Below, in pieces: positions 7,801 to 15,657 of a DNA stretch of 33,233 nt. This stretch comes from JADHOX01 sp038120515 (GTDB lineage: Bacteria; Pseudomonadota; Alphaproteobacteria; Rickettsiales; JABIRX01), in the NCBI GenBank assembly GCA_038120515.1, contig JAYOLW010000017.1:1-33233 (forward strand), read 5' to 3'. Position numbers and translations under genes: made by a program. The notes under the pieces are model-generated. The model ran no database searches, was not told where the DNA came from, and saw nothing but the letters and a program-made list of their open reading frames with translations. Numbering within the stretch: position 1 is the first letter of the stretch; each line of letters begins with the position of its first letter.

Positions 7801-8676
7801 TTAACGACCAGGAGTTTGAAACTGAGTAACAGAACTATGACCGCCTTTATCATCAGTTAGAGTTGGCAATTTAGAACTATGTTGTTGCGATAATTGATAA
7901 ATTTTAGTCTGAACATCAATAGATCCTTTATTTGCAGAACGTAACCTTTCATTTTCTTCTAACTCATCACCTAAAACAGTTTTCACTCCGGCATAAGATG
8001 CAATATAGTTAAGAAGATCTGCTTTCTTAAATACTGCTAGCACATTTGGATTATCTTGAACAAAACTTTGATCAGACTCCGCTTCATGACTTATAATTGC
8101 AAGATCTGCTGCTGATGTTGTTATTGCAGCGCTATTTTGTTTAGTATTTTCACGCAACAATTGAGCTCTACAACTAGTCATACCTTCACTATATTTACTA
8201 CCTTCTCCAAGTGAAGCTATTGTTGCGCCATTTTGAATTAACAGATCTTTAATATCTTTGGATAATTTTCTATGATTGGCAATATGAAGACTATTAGCGA
8301 TATAATCATCATCATTTGAAACTTCGAAACCATTTTTAAACAATAAATCTATAACCCAAGGAGTAACCCGTGGAGTTATAAGAGCAGTATTAATAACATG
8401 AAAAAATTCATCCTCTAATATCCTAAGATCTTCAGAATATTGGAGTAAAAAGTTTTCAAATCGGACTAAATCATTGTAAGAAACCGCGTTAGATAACTCT
8501 TTTTCAAATATTGGAATTAAAGAAGAGTTTATTTTGTTTTTTTTACATGGAGTAGTATGAATAACTTCGTCAGAGCTTGAATACTCACCTGAAGTATATC
8601 CCCCTATCTCATCATCAGGAAACAAGTTCTTTTTTACACTATTTTTACCTCCTTTATTTACCTTAGAATCTCTCAT
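7801..8676 (-). CDS. Ankyrin-like protein, hypothetical
   Basis: Protein of 291 residues from the first ATG; an in-frame TTG at 8730 would add 18 residues but they include an atypical Cys-rich stretch. The N-terminus is basic, then acidic and Ser-rich (DDEIGGYTSGEYSSSDE). Residues near 100-160 contain WVIDLLFKNGFEVSNDDD and DIKDLLIQNGATIASLGEG, which fit one or two ankyrin-type helix pairs. The C-terminal part is polar, with Ala-rich and Gln/Ser-rich segments that look disordered. No signal peptide or membrane helix. Candidate host-interaction protein by analogy with the nearby ankyrin gene; no catalytic motif is visible. It is divergent from the metallopeptidase gene across about 200 bases. 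Confidence 0.65.
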   Translation of the reverse strand: MRDSKVNKGGKNSVKKNLFPDDEIGGYTSGEYSSSDEVIHTTPCKKNKINSSLIPIFEKELSNAVSYNDLVRFENFLLQYSEDLRILEDEFFHVINTALITPRVTPWVIDLLFKNGFEVSNDDDYIANSLHIANHRKLSKDIKDLLIQNGATIASLGEGSKYSEGMTSCRAQLLRENTKQNSAAITTSAADLAIISHEAESDQSFVQDNPNVLAVFKKADLLNYIASYAGVKTVLGDELEENERLRSANKGSIDVQTKIYQLSQQHSSKLPTLTDDKGGHSSVTQFQTPGR

Positions 8677-8824
8677 CCTTTTTTGTAAATAAAGTTGACA
8701 CAAACATACAGAAGTAGTTCGTAATAGCAATATAGTTTTTTATTTGCTACATATCTTTCGTTCAGAGCTATATTTTATTACATTTGTTATTTTGCCAATC
8801 GTCCAAACCTGTTATAACAATAGT

Positions 8825-8854
8825 TTGACATAAGTTTCATCAAATCTATATAAT
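8825..8854 (+). promoter_or_regulatory. Strong sigma-70 promoter for the YgjP-like gene
   Basis: TTGACA at 8825-8830 and TATAAT at 8849-8854, both exact consensus with 18 bases between. Transcription would start near 8861, about 19 bases before the TTG start codon at 8880. The rest of the 8677-8879 divergent region shows nothing else I can name. Confidence 0.65.
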
Positions 8855-8879
8855 CAAAAATCATCAAATATTAGCGCAA

Positions 8880-9534
8880 TTGTCCTATTTAGAAAATATA
8901 GAAATAATTTATTCAAAGCGAAGAACAGTTGCATTGCAAATAAATGCGATGGGTAAGATATTTATAAGAGCACCTTATAGAACTCCAAAATCCTTTATAG
9001 AAAACTTTGTAAGCAAAAAAGCCAATTGGCTTGAACGCAAACAACAAGAAATTGCTAACAGAAATGAAAAATATCCAAAAGCAAATTTCGAAGATGGATC
9101 AGAATTTTATTATTTGGGTGGTAAATACAAGCTTTGCTTTAGCAATGAACAAAAAGCAAACATCTTATTTTACGACAAAATTATCATCAGCAAAGATTGG
9201 CATAATTTTCCAAAATTGGCGCTAATAAAATGGTATAAACACCAAGCGAAAACATACTTTGAACAAAGAGTTTTATATCAATCAAATAGGCTCAAAATAA
9301 ATTATAAGAAATTACGCATTAGCAATGCAATATCTTCATGGGGTACATGTAGCCGCGATAATATTATAAGCCTCTCCTGGAGACTTATAATGGCTGATGA
9401 GAAAATCATTGATTACGTAATTATTCATGAACTTTGTCACGTAAAACACAAAAACCACTCAAAAGAATTTTGGAATTTAGTTCAATACTCAATGCCTGAC
9501 TATAAAATTTACCAACAAAAACTTNNNNNNNNNN
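8880..9534 (+). CDS. YgjP-like (DUF45/M48-type) zinc metallopeptidase, 3' end in gap
   Basis: Small metallopeptidase of the YgjP/WLM group (PF01863). Motifs in order: RRTVALQIN and RAPYRTP in the N-terminal beta region, SSWGTCSRDNIISLSWRL near residue 155, then HELCHVKHKNHSKEFW, where HExxH plus the later His coordinates zinc and Glu is catalytic. Length to the gap is about 215 residues, close to the family size, so only a few C-terminal residues are lost in the 10 Ns at 9525-9534. The frame after the gap has no family resemblance and is probably not coding. The start is TTG; no ATG precedes it in frame. Substrates of this family are poorly known. Confidence 0.8.
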
Positions 9535-9619
9535 CTCTTTTCATATTGACAAATAATATTTCTATTGCTTGACAGCCGCAGTTTTTTTTGGATAACTAAG
9601 TAAAAAATTTGATATTTTT

Positions 9620-10258
9620 ATGCGCTCACCTAAAAGCAGCAACTCTTCAAATATTGCAGATAAATTAGCTAATGGCGCATACACAAAAACTTTATCAAAA
9701 CAAGAAGTAAGAGCCTGGCAGTTATCACAATTAAAACAAATTCTCAAAGAAACAAATAACCCTAAAGCCGACATCGAAAGAGCACTTTGTGGAGGTCATA
9801 TCCTTCCAGAATTCCACTCAATATTGCTAACAATTTTAAGACCAATATCTTCAGCCACGTCAGCATTAATTCTTCGCAAGGCAAATATTTATTATAAACT
9901 TGAAAACAAATTAATTGCTATTATTGCAAAATCAGATGATCAAGAATCTATTAGTTTAGCACTTCAGAACAGCAATCTTTCCAAGGATTCAATAACTCAG
10001 CTTATAGCAATTTGTAAAGATTCTAAAATTGCTTTAGAACTTTTAAAAACAATAAAATTTGAGGAGATTAAACAAATAGAATTAATTAAGAAATTATCTG
10101 ATGAAGATGCTATTAACTTACATAGAAGCAATATTTTCTACCCAGAAACAAAATTATTATCTTCTAATGCAGAAACTTTCCTAAAAGATATTATCGACAA
10201 CAGAGGTGATATTAACAAAAATGAGAATGCTGAAATAGTATTCTTAGATGATAAGTAA
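9620..10258 (+). CDS. Unknown helical protein, 212 aa
   Basis: Not recognised. ATG start after a spacer containing two TTGACA boxes (9546-9551 and 9569-9574) but no good -10 sequence. The protein begins with a Ser-rich segment (MRSPKSSNSSN), then amphipathic helices rich in Leu, Ile, Lys and Ala, with two stretches near residues 110-165 that resemble repeated helix pairs (SISLALQNSNLS, IALELLKTIKFEE) as in HEAT- or DUF2336-like proteins. The C-terminus is acidic. No signal peptide, membrane helix or Cys cluster. It is convergent with the MFS gene, with two bases between the genes. Function unknown. Confidence 0.6.
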   Translation: MRSPKSSNSSNIADKLANGAYTKTLSKQEVRAWQLSQLKQILKETNNPKADIERALCGGHILPEFHSILLTILRPISSATSALILRKANIYYKLENKLIAIIAKSDDQESISLALQNSNLSKDSITQLIAICKDSKIALELLKTIKFEEIKQIELIKKLSDEDAINLHRSNIFYPETKLLSSNAETFLKDIIDNRGDINKNENAEIVFLDDK

Positions 10259-10260
10259 TA

Positions 10261-11421
10261 TTAAGATACTTTAACTTTATTGGTTTTAAGCAAGTTGAAT
10301 TTCAAGAATAACAATATCGTTAAAACCATCATTTGACCCAATATTGAAGGCAATACAAAGCCAATATCGCCAAAACAACTCATTAGGAAACCAGTCAAAA
10401 CACAACCGAAGACCCCTCCGAGATTTGTAACAAAGGACAAAGCATTATTTGCACCTACCCTATCATTATCAGCAAAGAAATAATTAACCTCAGCTTCACA
10501 ACCAATATAATAAAAAGAAGTTAAGAAACCGGACAAAAAACATAAAAAAGCAATTATATAAAAAGGCTTGGTTAGCAAAAACAAACCCATTAAAATACAA
10601 ATCAGAGAACAAGACACTATAAGACATATATTTTTATAATCATATCGATCTAGAATTCTCGCTGACAACAAATGAAGAACTGCGCTTAAACTATATAATC
10701 CAGCAAGAATTGCCCCATGCTCATAAGAATAGCCTATATTAATTGCATAAATGACAATGAAGCTTAAAATCGAGATAGTAATAATTTCCTGGGCAAATTT
10801 AGAAAAATATAAGAATGGCCTAACTTTAAAATATTTAGTGACATCATGAGCTAACTTATCATGAATTTTAGGCATTGGCGTTTTAATAAGACTAATGGCA
10901 ATCAAAGCAATAAGAGAAAAAACAAATGCCAAATCCAGATTATAAGGATTTAAACTCCCCATAAAACTTACAATATAACTACCTGAAGCAAAGCCAAATG
11001 ATAAGACGATCGTATTAATACTAATCATTAAATTTCTGCCTTTATTTGGAATAATAGTATTATACCAGCTTTGTTTAATCATACTAAAACCATACCAATA
11101 AATTCCAACAAGCAAAATATATCCAAGCCAAATCGTGAAATTGACAAAATCACCTATCAACATCATTATCACAAAATATACCGATGTTCCTAGCAATAGA
11201 AATTTTTTAGCACCAATTTTTTGCAATAATTTCACAATAGCAACAGCAAAAACAATCCCAGCAAGCAATTCAGTAATTACAGACAAGCCAATATAGGTTT
11301 CAGAAAAATTATTTTCTTTAAGAATAACCGGAAAAACAACCAGATTCATACCCATAGCAGTAAAAAAACAATATATAGCTATCAGGATTTTCAGGAGATC
11401 ATATTTTTGAACTTTGGACAT
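10261..11421 (-). CDS. MFS transporter
   Basis: Major facilitator superfamily carrier of about 386 residues with 12 predicted membrane helices. Visible family features are the N-terminal helix LKILIAIYCFFTAMGMNLVVFPVI, a short basic loop after helix 2 (LLQKIGAKKF) in the place of the MFS loop 2-3 motif, a longer polar central loop (TPMPKIHDKLAHDVTKYFKVR) and a second six-helix half with ILDRYDYKN in the equivalent loop 8-9. The substrate cannot be told. The ATG at 11421 (MSKVQKYD) puts the first helix at a normal distance; the ATG at 11445 would add eight residues. No partner gene nearby. Confidence 0.83.
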   Translation of the reverse strand: MSKVQKYDLLKILIAIYCFFTAMGMNLVVFPVILKENNFSETYIGLSVITELLAGIVFAVAIVKLLQKIGAKKFLLLGTSVYFVIMMLIGDFVNFTIWLGYILLVGIYWYGFSMIKQSWYNTIIPNKGRNLMISINTIVLSFGFASGSYIVSFMGSLNPYNLDLAFVFSLIALIAISLIKTPMPKIHDKLAHDVTKYFKVRPFLYFSKFAQEIITISILSFIVIYAINIGYSYEHGAILAGLYSLSAVLHLLSARILDRYDYKNICLIVSCSLICILMGLFLLTKPFYIIAFLCFLSGFLTSFYYIGCEAEVNYFFADNDRVGANNALSFVTNLGGVFGCVLTGFLMSCFGDIGFVLPSILGQMMVLTILLFLKFNLLKTNKVKVS

Positions 11422-11572
11422 AAAAACTACCCAATTATTTATCATATTAGAACATTTTTTTTAGATTAGAGCAAACGCATTCTCTATTTTTTAAAATAGC
11501 TTTAATGAATCCTAGAATCTAGGAATGAAGTTTCAAAAAAATAAACTATTGTAAAACAAGCTTAAACAAAAG

Positions 11573-12634
11573 TTAAGCCGCTTCCTTTTCAATATATAAA
11601 GTTTGAGTTGGGAAAGCAAAATCTGCTTTATGCTTTGAGATAATATCAGAAATACCAATTAAAATTTTTTGTTTATCTTTATGAAATTGCTGAAAATCAA
11701 CCGTTGAAGAAAAACAGTAAACTCTGATATTAACTGAAAAATCACCATATTGATAAAGGCTGACAATAACTGATTGGGATTTATCAACTAGATCAGAATC
11801 ATTTAGGAACTCTTTAATTTCATCTGCAATAATTGTAACCTTGTCAATATCACAATATCTAACACCAATTAATTCATCAATTTTTCGATGAGTCATTCTG
11901 CTAGTATTAACGACAATTATAGAACTAAAAAGTGAGTTTGGGATATATACAGGTCTCTGATCAAAATTTCTAACTATTGTTAGACGCCAACCTATAGATT
12001 CAACCTTACCCAAAATATTTTTATCAGGAGAGTCTATAGTATCACCAACTTTAAAAGGCTTATCCATATATATCATTATTGCACCAAAGAAGTTTGATAA
12101 TAAATCTTTTGAAGCAAATCCAATAGCCAAACCACCAACACCTCCAAATGCAAGTAACCCAGAAATATTAATGCCAAAAGATTGCATCAAAATAAGTGCA
12201 GAGGTTATATATACACTTGCTCTAAGCAAACGCGTGATAATATTAATACTATTTGCATCTAAACGAGAATCATGGGTTGCTTCTTCATAGCTTTTTATAA
12301 GCTTAAGTACAAAACTCATCACGACAAAAACAATTAAAACAATTTTAATTTCTGAAATCGCAGACAGAATTTTGATATTTAACTTCTCTCCTAAAAGCTT
12401 TAGAATAAAACTAACACCTATTATATAGATCATTAGCCTAAGCGGCTGCTTGATAGAGTCTAAAACAACATTATCCCAGAATATGTCGTTTTTTTGAGCT
12501 TTAGCATAGAGTTTTTCAACAAATCTTACGGCAAAATAAGCAGAAATTAAAGTAATAAATATTGTCAGAAAAACTTGAATGACAATTGAATTATTTACAA
12601 AATGCAAGTTAAAATCCGTTAGCAGATTTGTCAT
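11573..12634 (-). CDS. MscS family mechanosensitive channel
   Basis: Small-conductance mechanosensitive channel, about 353 residues, protecting cells from hypo-osmotic shock. Several N-terminal helices lead to the pore-lining region LAFGGVGGLAIGFASKDLLSN, followed by MYDKPF-like MDKPFKVGDTI, the MscS signature, then a beta domain (VESIGWRLTIVRNFDQRPVYIPNSLF) and an alpha/beta cytoplasmic domain. The start at 12634 is chosen because the minus strand carries a GAGG six bases before it; an in-frame start at 12715 would overlap the cyclophilin gene by about 60 bases and add an unlikely extension. It follows the cyclophilin gene by 19 bases and is probably co-transcribed with it. Confidence 0.9.
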   Translation of the reverse strand: MTNLLTDFNLHFVNNSIVIQVFLTIFITLISAYFAVRFVEKLYAKAQKNDIFWDNVVLDSIKQPLRLMIYIIGVSFILKLLGEKLNIKILSAISEIKIVLIVFVVMSFVLKLIKSYEEATHDSRLDANSINIITRLLRASVYITSALILMQSFGINISGLLAFGGVGGLAIGFASKDLLSNFFGAIMIYMDKPFKVGDTIDSPDKNILGKVESIGWRLTIVRNFDQRPVYIPNSLFSSIIVVNTSRMTHRKIDELIGVRYCDIDKVTIIADEIKEFLNDSDLVDKSQSVIVSLYQYGDFSVNIRVYCFSSTVDFQQFHKDKQKILIGISDIISKHKADFAFPTQTLYIEKEAA

Positions 12635-12653
12635 TAAAGCCTCAGTTAAAAAT

Positions 12654-13199
12654 TTATGAATCGTTAGCGGCAGTTCTAAGAGATAAAATTTTATCAGGGT
12701 TACCAACAGCACCATTCATATAAGGATCACCTTTTTGAATCAAATCAATATATTCCATACCTGAAATAACTTTGCCCCAAACAGTATATTGACCATCTAA
12801 ATGCGGAGAATCATCAAGCATAATAAAAAACTGGCTATCTGCAGAATTTACATTTTGAGCCCTCGCCATAGAAACTATACCTCTAACATGTTTAACATCA
12901 GAAAATTCAGCATTAAGTTTTTTACCACTACCGCCAGTACCATCACCTCTCGGGTCACCAGTTTGCGCCATAAAACCATCAATCACTCTATGGAAATTAA
13001 TATTGTCATAAAAACCATCATTTGCTAACTCTTTTATTCGCGCCACATGATTTGGTGCCACATCTTCAAACATTTGAATTTTCACTTCACCATATTTTAG
13101 TTTCATAATTAAGATATTATCATCAGAAACATTTTGTGCATTTACAGTCATAATCACCCCGAAAAAGATTAATAAAAATTTTGAAATTACTTTAAACAT
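12654..13199 (-). CDS. Periplasmic cyclophilin-type peptidyl-prolyl cis-trans isomerase
   Basis: Cyclophilin of 181 residues with a cleavable signal peptide (MFKVISKFLLIFFGVIMTVNA) followed by the catalytic domain. Active-site motifs: FHRVIDGFMAQTGDP (catalytic Arg in FHR), the GTGGSG loop, FFIMLDDSPHLDGQYTVWGKVISGM. It accelerates proline isomerisation in exported proteins. The ATG at 13199 overlaps the last eight bases of ispH (ATGTTTAA), and this start gives the signal peptide; an upstream in-frame start at 13247 would put the leader in the wrong place. The overlap argues for translation coupled to ispH. Confidence 0.9.
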   Translation of the reverse strand: MFKVISKFLLIFFGVIMTVNAQNVSDDNILIMKLKYGEVKIQMFEDVAPNHVARIKELANDGFYDNINFHRVIDGFMAQTGDPRGDGTGGSGKKLNAEFSDVKHVRGIVSMARAQNVNSADSQFFIMLDDSPHLDGQYTVWGKVISGMEYIDLIQKGDPYMNGAVGNPDKILSLRTAANDS

Positions 13200-14127
13200 C
13201 TTGCAATATTTTTGGTATATTAAATGAAATTCTTTCCTGCTTACCATGAATTGTTTTTAGCTCAACCATAAATTTCTGATTTAAATAATTAATTAATTCA
13301 TCCATGAGAAATTCTGGAGCCGAAGCACCTGCAGTAGCACCTATTTTTTTTACACCAGTAAAATCTACATTATCTAAATCTGAAATATTTTCAATCAGGT
13401 ATGATGGTATGTCATTTTTTGAGCCAATATCTTTTAATCGATTTGAATTTGAACTATTACTTGCACCAATTACAAGCAACAAATCCACTTCCTTAATTAA
13501 CTTCTTTACTGCATCTTGGCGATTCTGTGTAGCATAACAAATATCTTGTGATGATGGCCCTTGAATATTTGGAAATTTCTTACCTAAAGCTTTAATAATA
13601 TCTGAGGTTTCGTCAATTGACAATGTGGTTTGCGTTACAAAAAACAAATTTTCTGGATTTTTAACTTTAAGCTTTTCAACATCTTCGACTGACTCAACTA
13701 AATATACTTCTTTGGTCGATCTACCACTTGTGCCCTCAACTTCAGGATGACCTTTGTGACCAATTAGGATAATTTCAGTTTGCTGTTTATCGTATTTTTC
13801 AACTTGCCTATGCACCTTTTTTACCAAAGGACAAGTTGCATCAATAACATCTAAATTTTTACTCTTTGCATCCTGTTCAACTTGATCAGAAACGCCATGA
13901 GCACTAAATATTGTATTTGCACCTTTAGGAATTTCAGAAATATCTGATACAAAAATTGCACCTTTTTGTTTAAGAGCCTCAACAACATGTTTGTTATGAA
14001 CAATTTCATGCCTAACATAAACAGGACTGCCATATTTCTTAAGAGCTCTTTCAACTATCTCAATTGCTCTATCCACACCTGCACAAAAACCTCTAGGATT
14101 TGCAAGATATAACTCAATTTTTCGCAT
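13192..14127 (-). CDS. ispH: 4-hydroxy-3-methylbut-2-enyl diphosphate reductase
   Basis: IspH/LytB, last enzyme of the MEP isoprenoid pathway, a [4Fe-4S] protein that makes IPP and DMAPP. Length 311 is typical. The three cluster cysteines are visible in NPRGFCAGV, DATCPLV and DICYATQNR. Substrate-binding motifs include VRHEIVHN, FSAHGVS, ILIGHKGHPEV, TQTTLS, GASNSSNS and GATAGASAPE. It lies 19 bases after glmU and overlaps the cyclophilin gene, so a glmU-ispH-cyclophilin-mscS transcription unit is likely. The MEP route fits a bacterium that makes its own isoprenoids for quinones and lipid carriers. Confidence 0.96.
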   Translation of the reverse strand: MRKIELYLANPRGFCAGVDRAIEIVERALKKYGSPVYVRHEIVHNKHVVEALKQKGAIFVSDISEIPKGANTIFSAHGVSDQVEQDAKSKNLDVIDATCPLVKKVHRQVEKYDKQQTEIILIGHKGHPEVEGTSGRSTKEVYLVESVEDVEKLKVKNPENLFFVTQTTLSIDETSDIIKALGKKFPNIQGPSSQDICYATQNRQDAVKKLIKEVDLLLVIGASNSSNSNRLKDIGSKNDIPSYLIENISDLDNVDFTGVKKIGATAGASAPEFLMDELINYLNQKFMVELKTIHGKQERISFNIPKILQDV

Positions 14128-14146
14128 TGGCTAAATTTAGTTTTTA

Positions 14147-15457
14147 TTATTTTTTATCAATATTAACCTGCCTTGCTCTCGCAACAGCTAAATTGCCTGC
14201 TGGTACATTTTTAGTAATAACTGAACCAGCGCCTATTTTAGCATTTTTTTCAATAGTAACTGGAGCAATCAAAGCTGAATTAGAACCAACAAAAACATTA
14301 TCTTCTATATTAGTTTTATGTTTATTCTTACCATCGTAATTACATGTAATCGTTCCAGCCCCTATATTCACATTTTGCCCAACTTCACTATCACCAATAT
14401 AACTAAGATGTGCAGCTTTTGAATTATTGCCAAATTTCGATTTTTTGACTTCAACAAAATTACCAATTCGACAATCTCTAGCAATTTCAACACCACCTCT
14501 TAAATGTGCAAATGGCCCTATTTGGGAATTTTCACCAATCACTGAATTTTCTATATAAGAAAAAGCTTTAATATGAGCTCCTCTTTTGATTTTTGTATTT
14601 TTACCAATATAACAATTTGGCTCAATAACTACATCCTGAGCAATTTCACAATCAGCACTAAAATAACTACTTTCTCCTTTTTGAATTTTAACAGAATTTA
14701 ATAATAATTCAGAAATTTTATTTATTTGAAAAACTTCTTCAGCATATGCTAGTTCTAACGGATCGTTAATACCCAAAACTTCATTATAATCACACACTAC
14801 ATAACCAACTTTCTGATTTTGATTATTTAAGATTCCAATTATATCAGTTAGATAATATTCACCTTTTTTGTTATTGTTATTGATTTGACTAATTGACGCT
14901 TTCAATGCTTTGGTTTTAAAGGCCATAATTCCTGAGTTACACAAATTATAATCATCATTTTTATCACCAAGCTCTAGTGCTTCAATAATTTGAAGCAATT
15001 TGTCATTTTTGGTTATTAATTTACCATATTTATTCTCTTCCTCATACTCAAACCCAACTACAGCAGCTGCAAAGCCTGATTTTATCTTAATGACGAGATC
15101 ATCAATCAATTCTGCAGAAATAAAAGGAGTGTCACCATAAAGGATCACCGTTATTTCTTGATTTACCTTACCAGAATCAACCGCAGCCTTAACCGCATCT
15201 GCAGTTCCTAATTGTCTAACCTGTTTATGAAAATATATGTTAGAATTAAAACGAGAAAGATATTCAGATATTTCGTTATTTGAATTTGGCACTACACAAT
15301 GAACATTACCATCATATACAGAAATTGTATTCAAAAGATGTTCAATTAATGTTCTTCCAGCAACCTCATGCAAAACTTTTGGAAGATTGCTTTTCATTCG
15401 GCTACCCTTTCCTGCAGCTAAAATAACAAATGTTATCGATAAATCACTTTTACTCAT
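14147..15457 (-). CDS. glmU: Bifunctional UDP-N-acetylglucosamine pyrophosphorylase / glucosamine-1-phosphate acetyltransferase
   Basis: GlmU makes UDP-GlcNAc for peptidoglycan and lipopolysaccharide. The N-terminal nucleotidyltransferase domain has the signature LAAGKGSRMKSNLPKVLHEV and later YGDTPFI and NSGIMAF. The C-terminal left-handed beta-helix shows hexapeptide repeats (IGPFAHLRGG, IGNFVEVKKSKFG, KAAHLSYIGD, NIGAGTITCNYDGKNKH) ending in the acetyltransferase active-site region. Length 436 is slightly shorter than E. coli (456), lost at the C-terminal tail. The ATG at 15457 is used; the codon before it is a TTG. It heads the minus-strand cluster; the 200-base region upstream (15458-15657) is shared with a divergent gene and shows no strong promoter. 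Confidence 0.96.
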   Translation of the reverse strand: MSKSDLSITFVILAAGKGSRMKSNLPKVLHEVAGRTLIEHLLNTISVYDGNVHCVVPNSNNEISEYLSRFNSNIYFHKQVRQLGTADAVKAAVDSGKVNQEITVILYGDTPFISAELIDDLVIKIKSGFAAAVVGFEYEEENKYGKLITKNDKLLQIIEALELGDKNDDYNLCNSGIMAFKTKALKASISQINNNNKKGEYYLTDIIGILNNQNQKVGYVVCDYNEVLGINDPLELAYAEEVFQINKISELLLNSVKIQKGESSYFSADCEIAQDVVIEPNCYIGKNTKIKRGAHIKAFSYIENSVIGENSQIGPFAHLRGGVEIARDCRIGNFVEVKKSKFGNNSKAAHLSYIGDSEVGQNVNIGAGTITCNYDGKNKHKTNIEDNVFVGSNSALIAPVTIEKNAKIGAGSVITKNVPAGNLAVARARQVNIDKK

Positions 15458-15657
15458 CAAGACAAAGAATTCGTTAAAAGATAAAATCTAAAACAAAATA
15501 ACATTTTATGCAATAGATACAAAACTATTCTGACAAAATCAGCGAAATCATTGACCTTGTTAGCAAAACAAAATCTTAAGTTAAAAAATTCAAAATTTAT
15601 TCTTGTGTTTTTAATAATTTCATCAAAAAATCGATAATTAATTCAACTATTATTCTA

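Noticed and set aside
9534..9572. Continuation of the YgjP-like frame beyond the 10-N gap
   Set aside because: The frame across a placeholder gap is arbitrary and the residues after it do not resemble the family C-terminus.
12801..13028. Plus-strand ORF of 75 codons
   Set aside because: Antisense to the cyclophilin gene, whose signal peptide and active-site motifs are clear.
15461..15657. Intergenic region between glmU and the RmuC-like gene examined for tRNA or small RNA
   Set aside because: No cloverleaf, no GC-rich stem and no good promoter pair; only a lone TTGACC at 15551.
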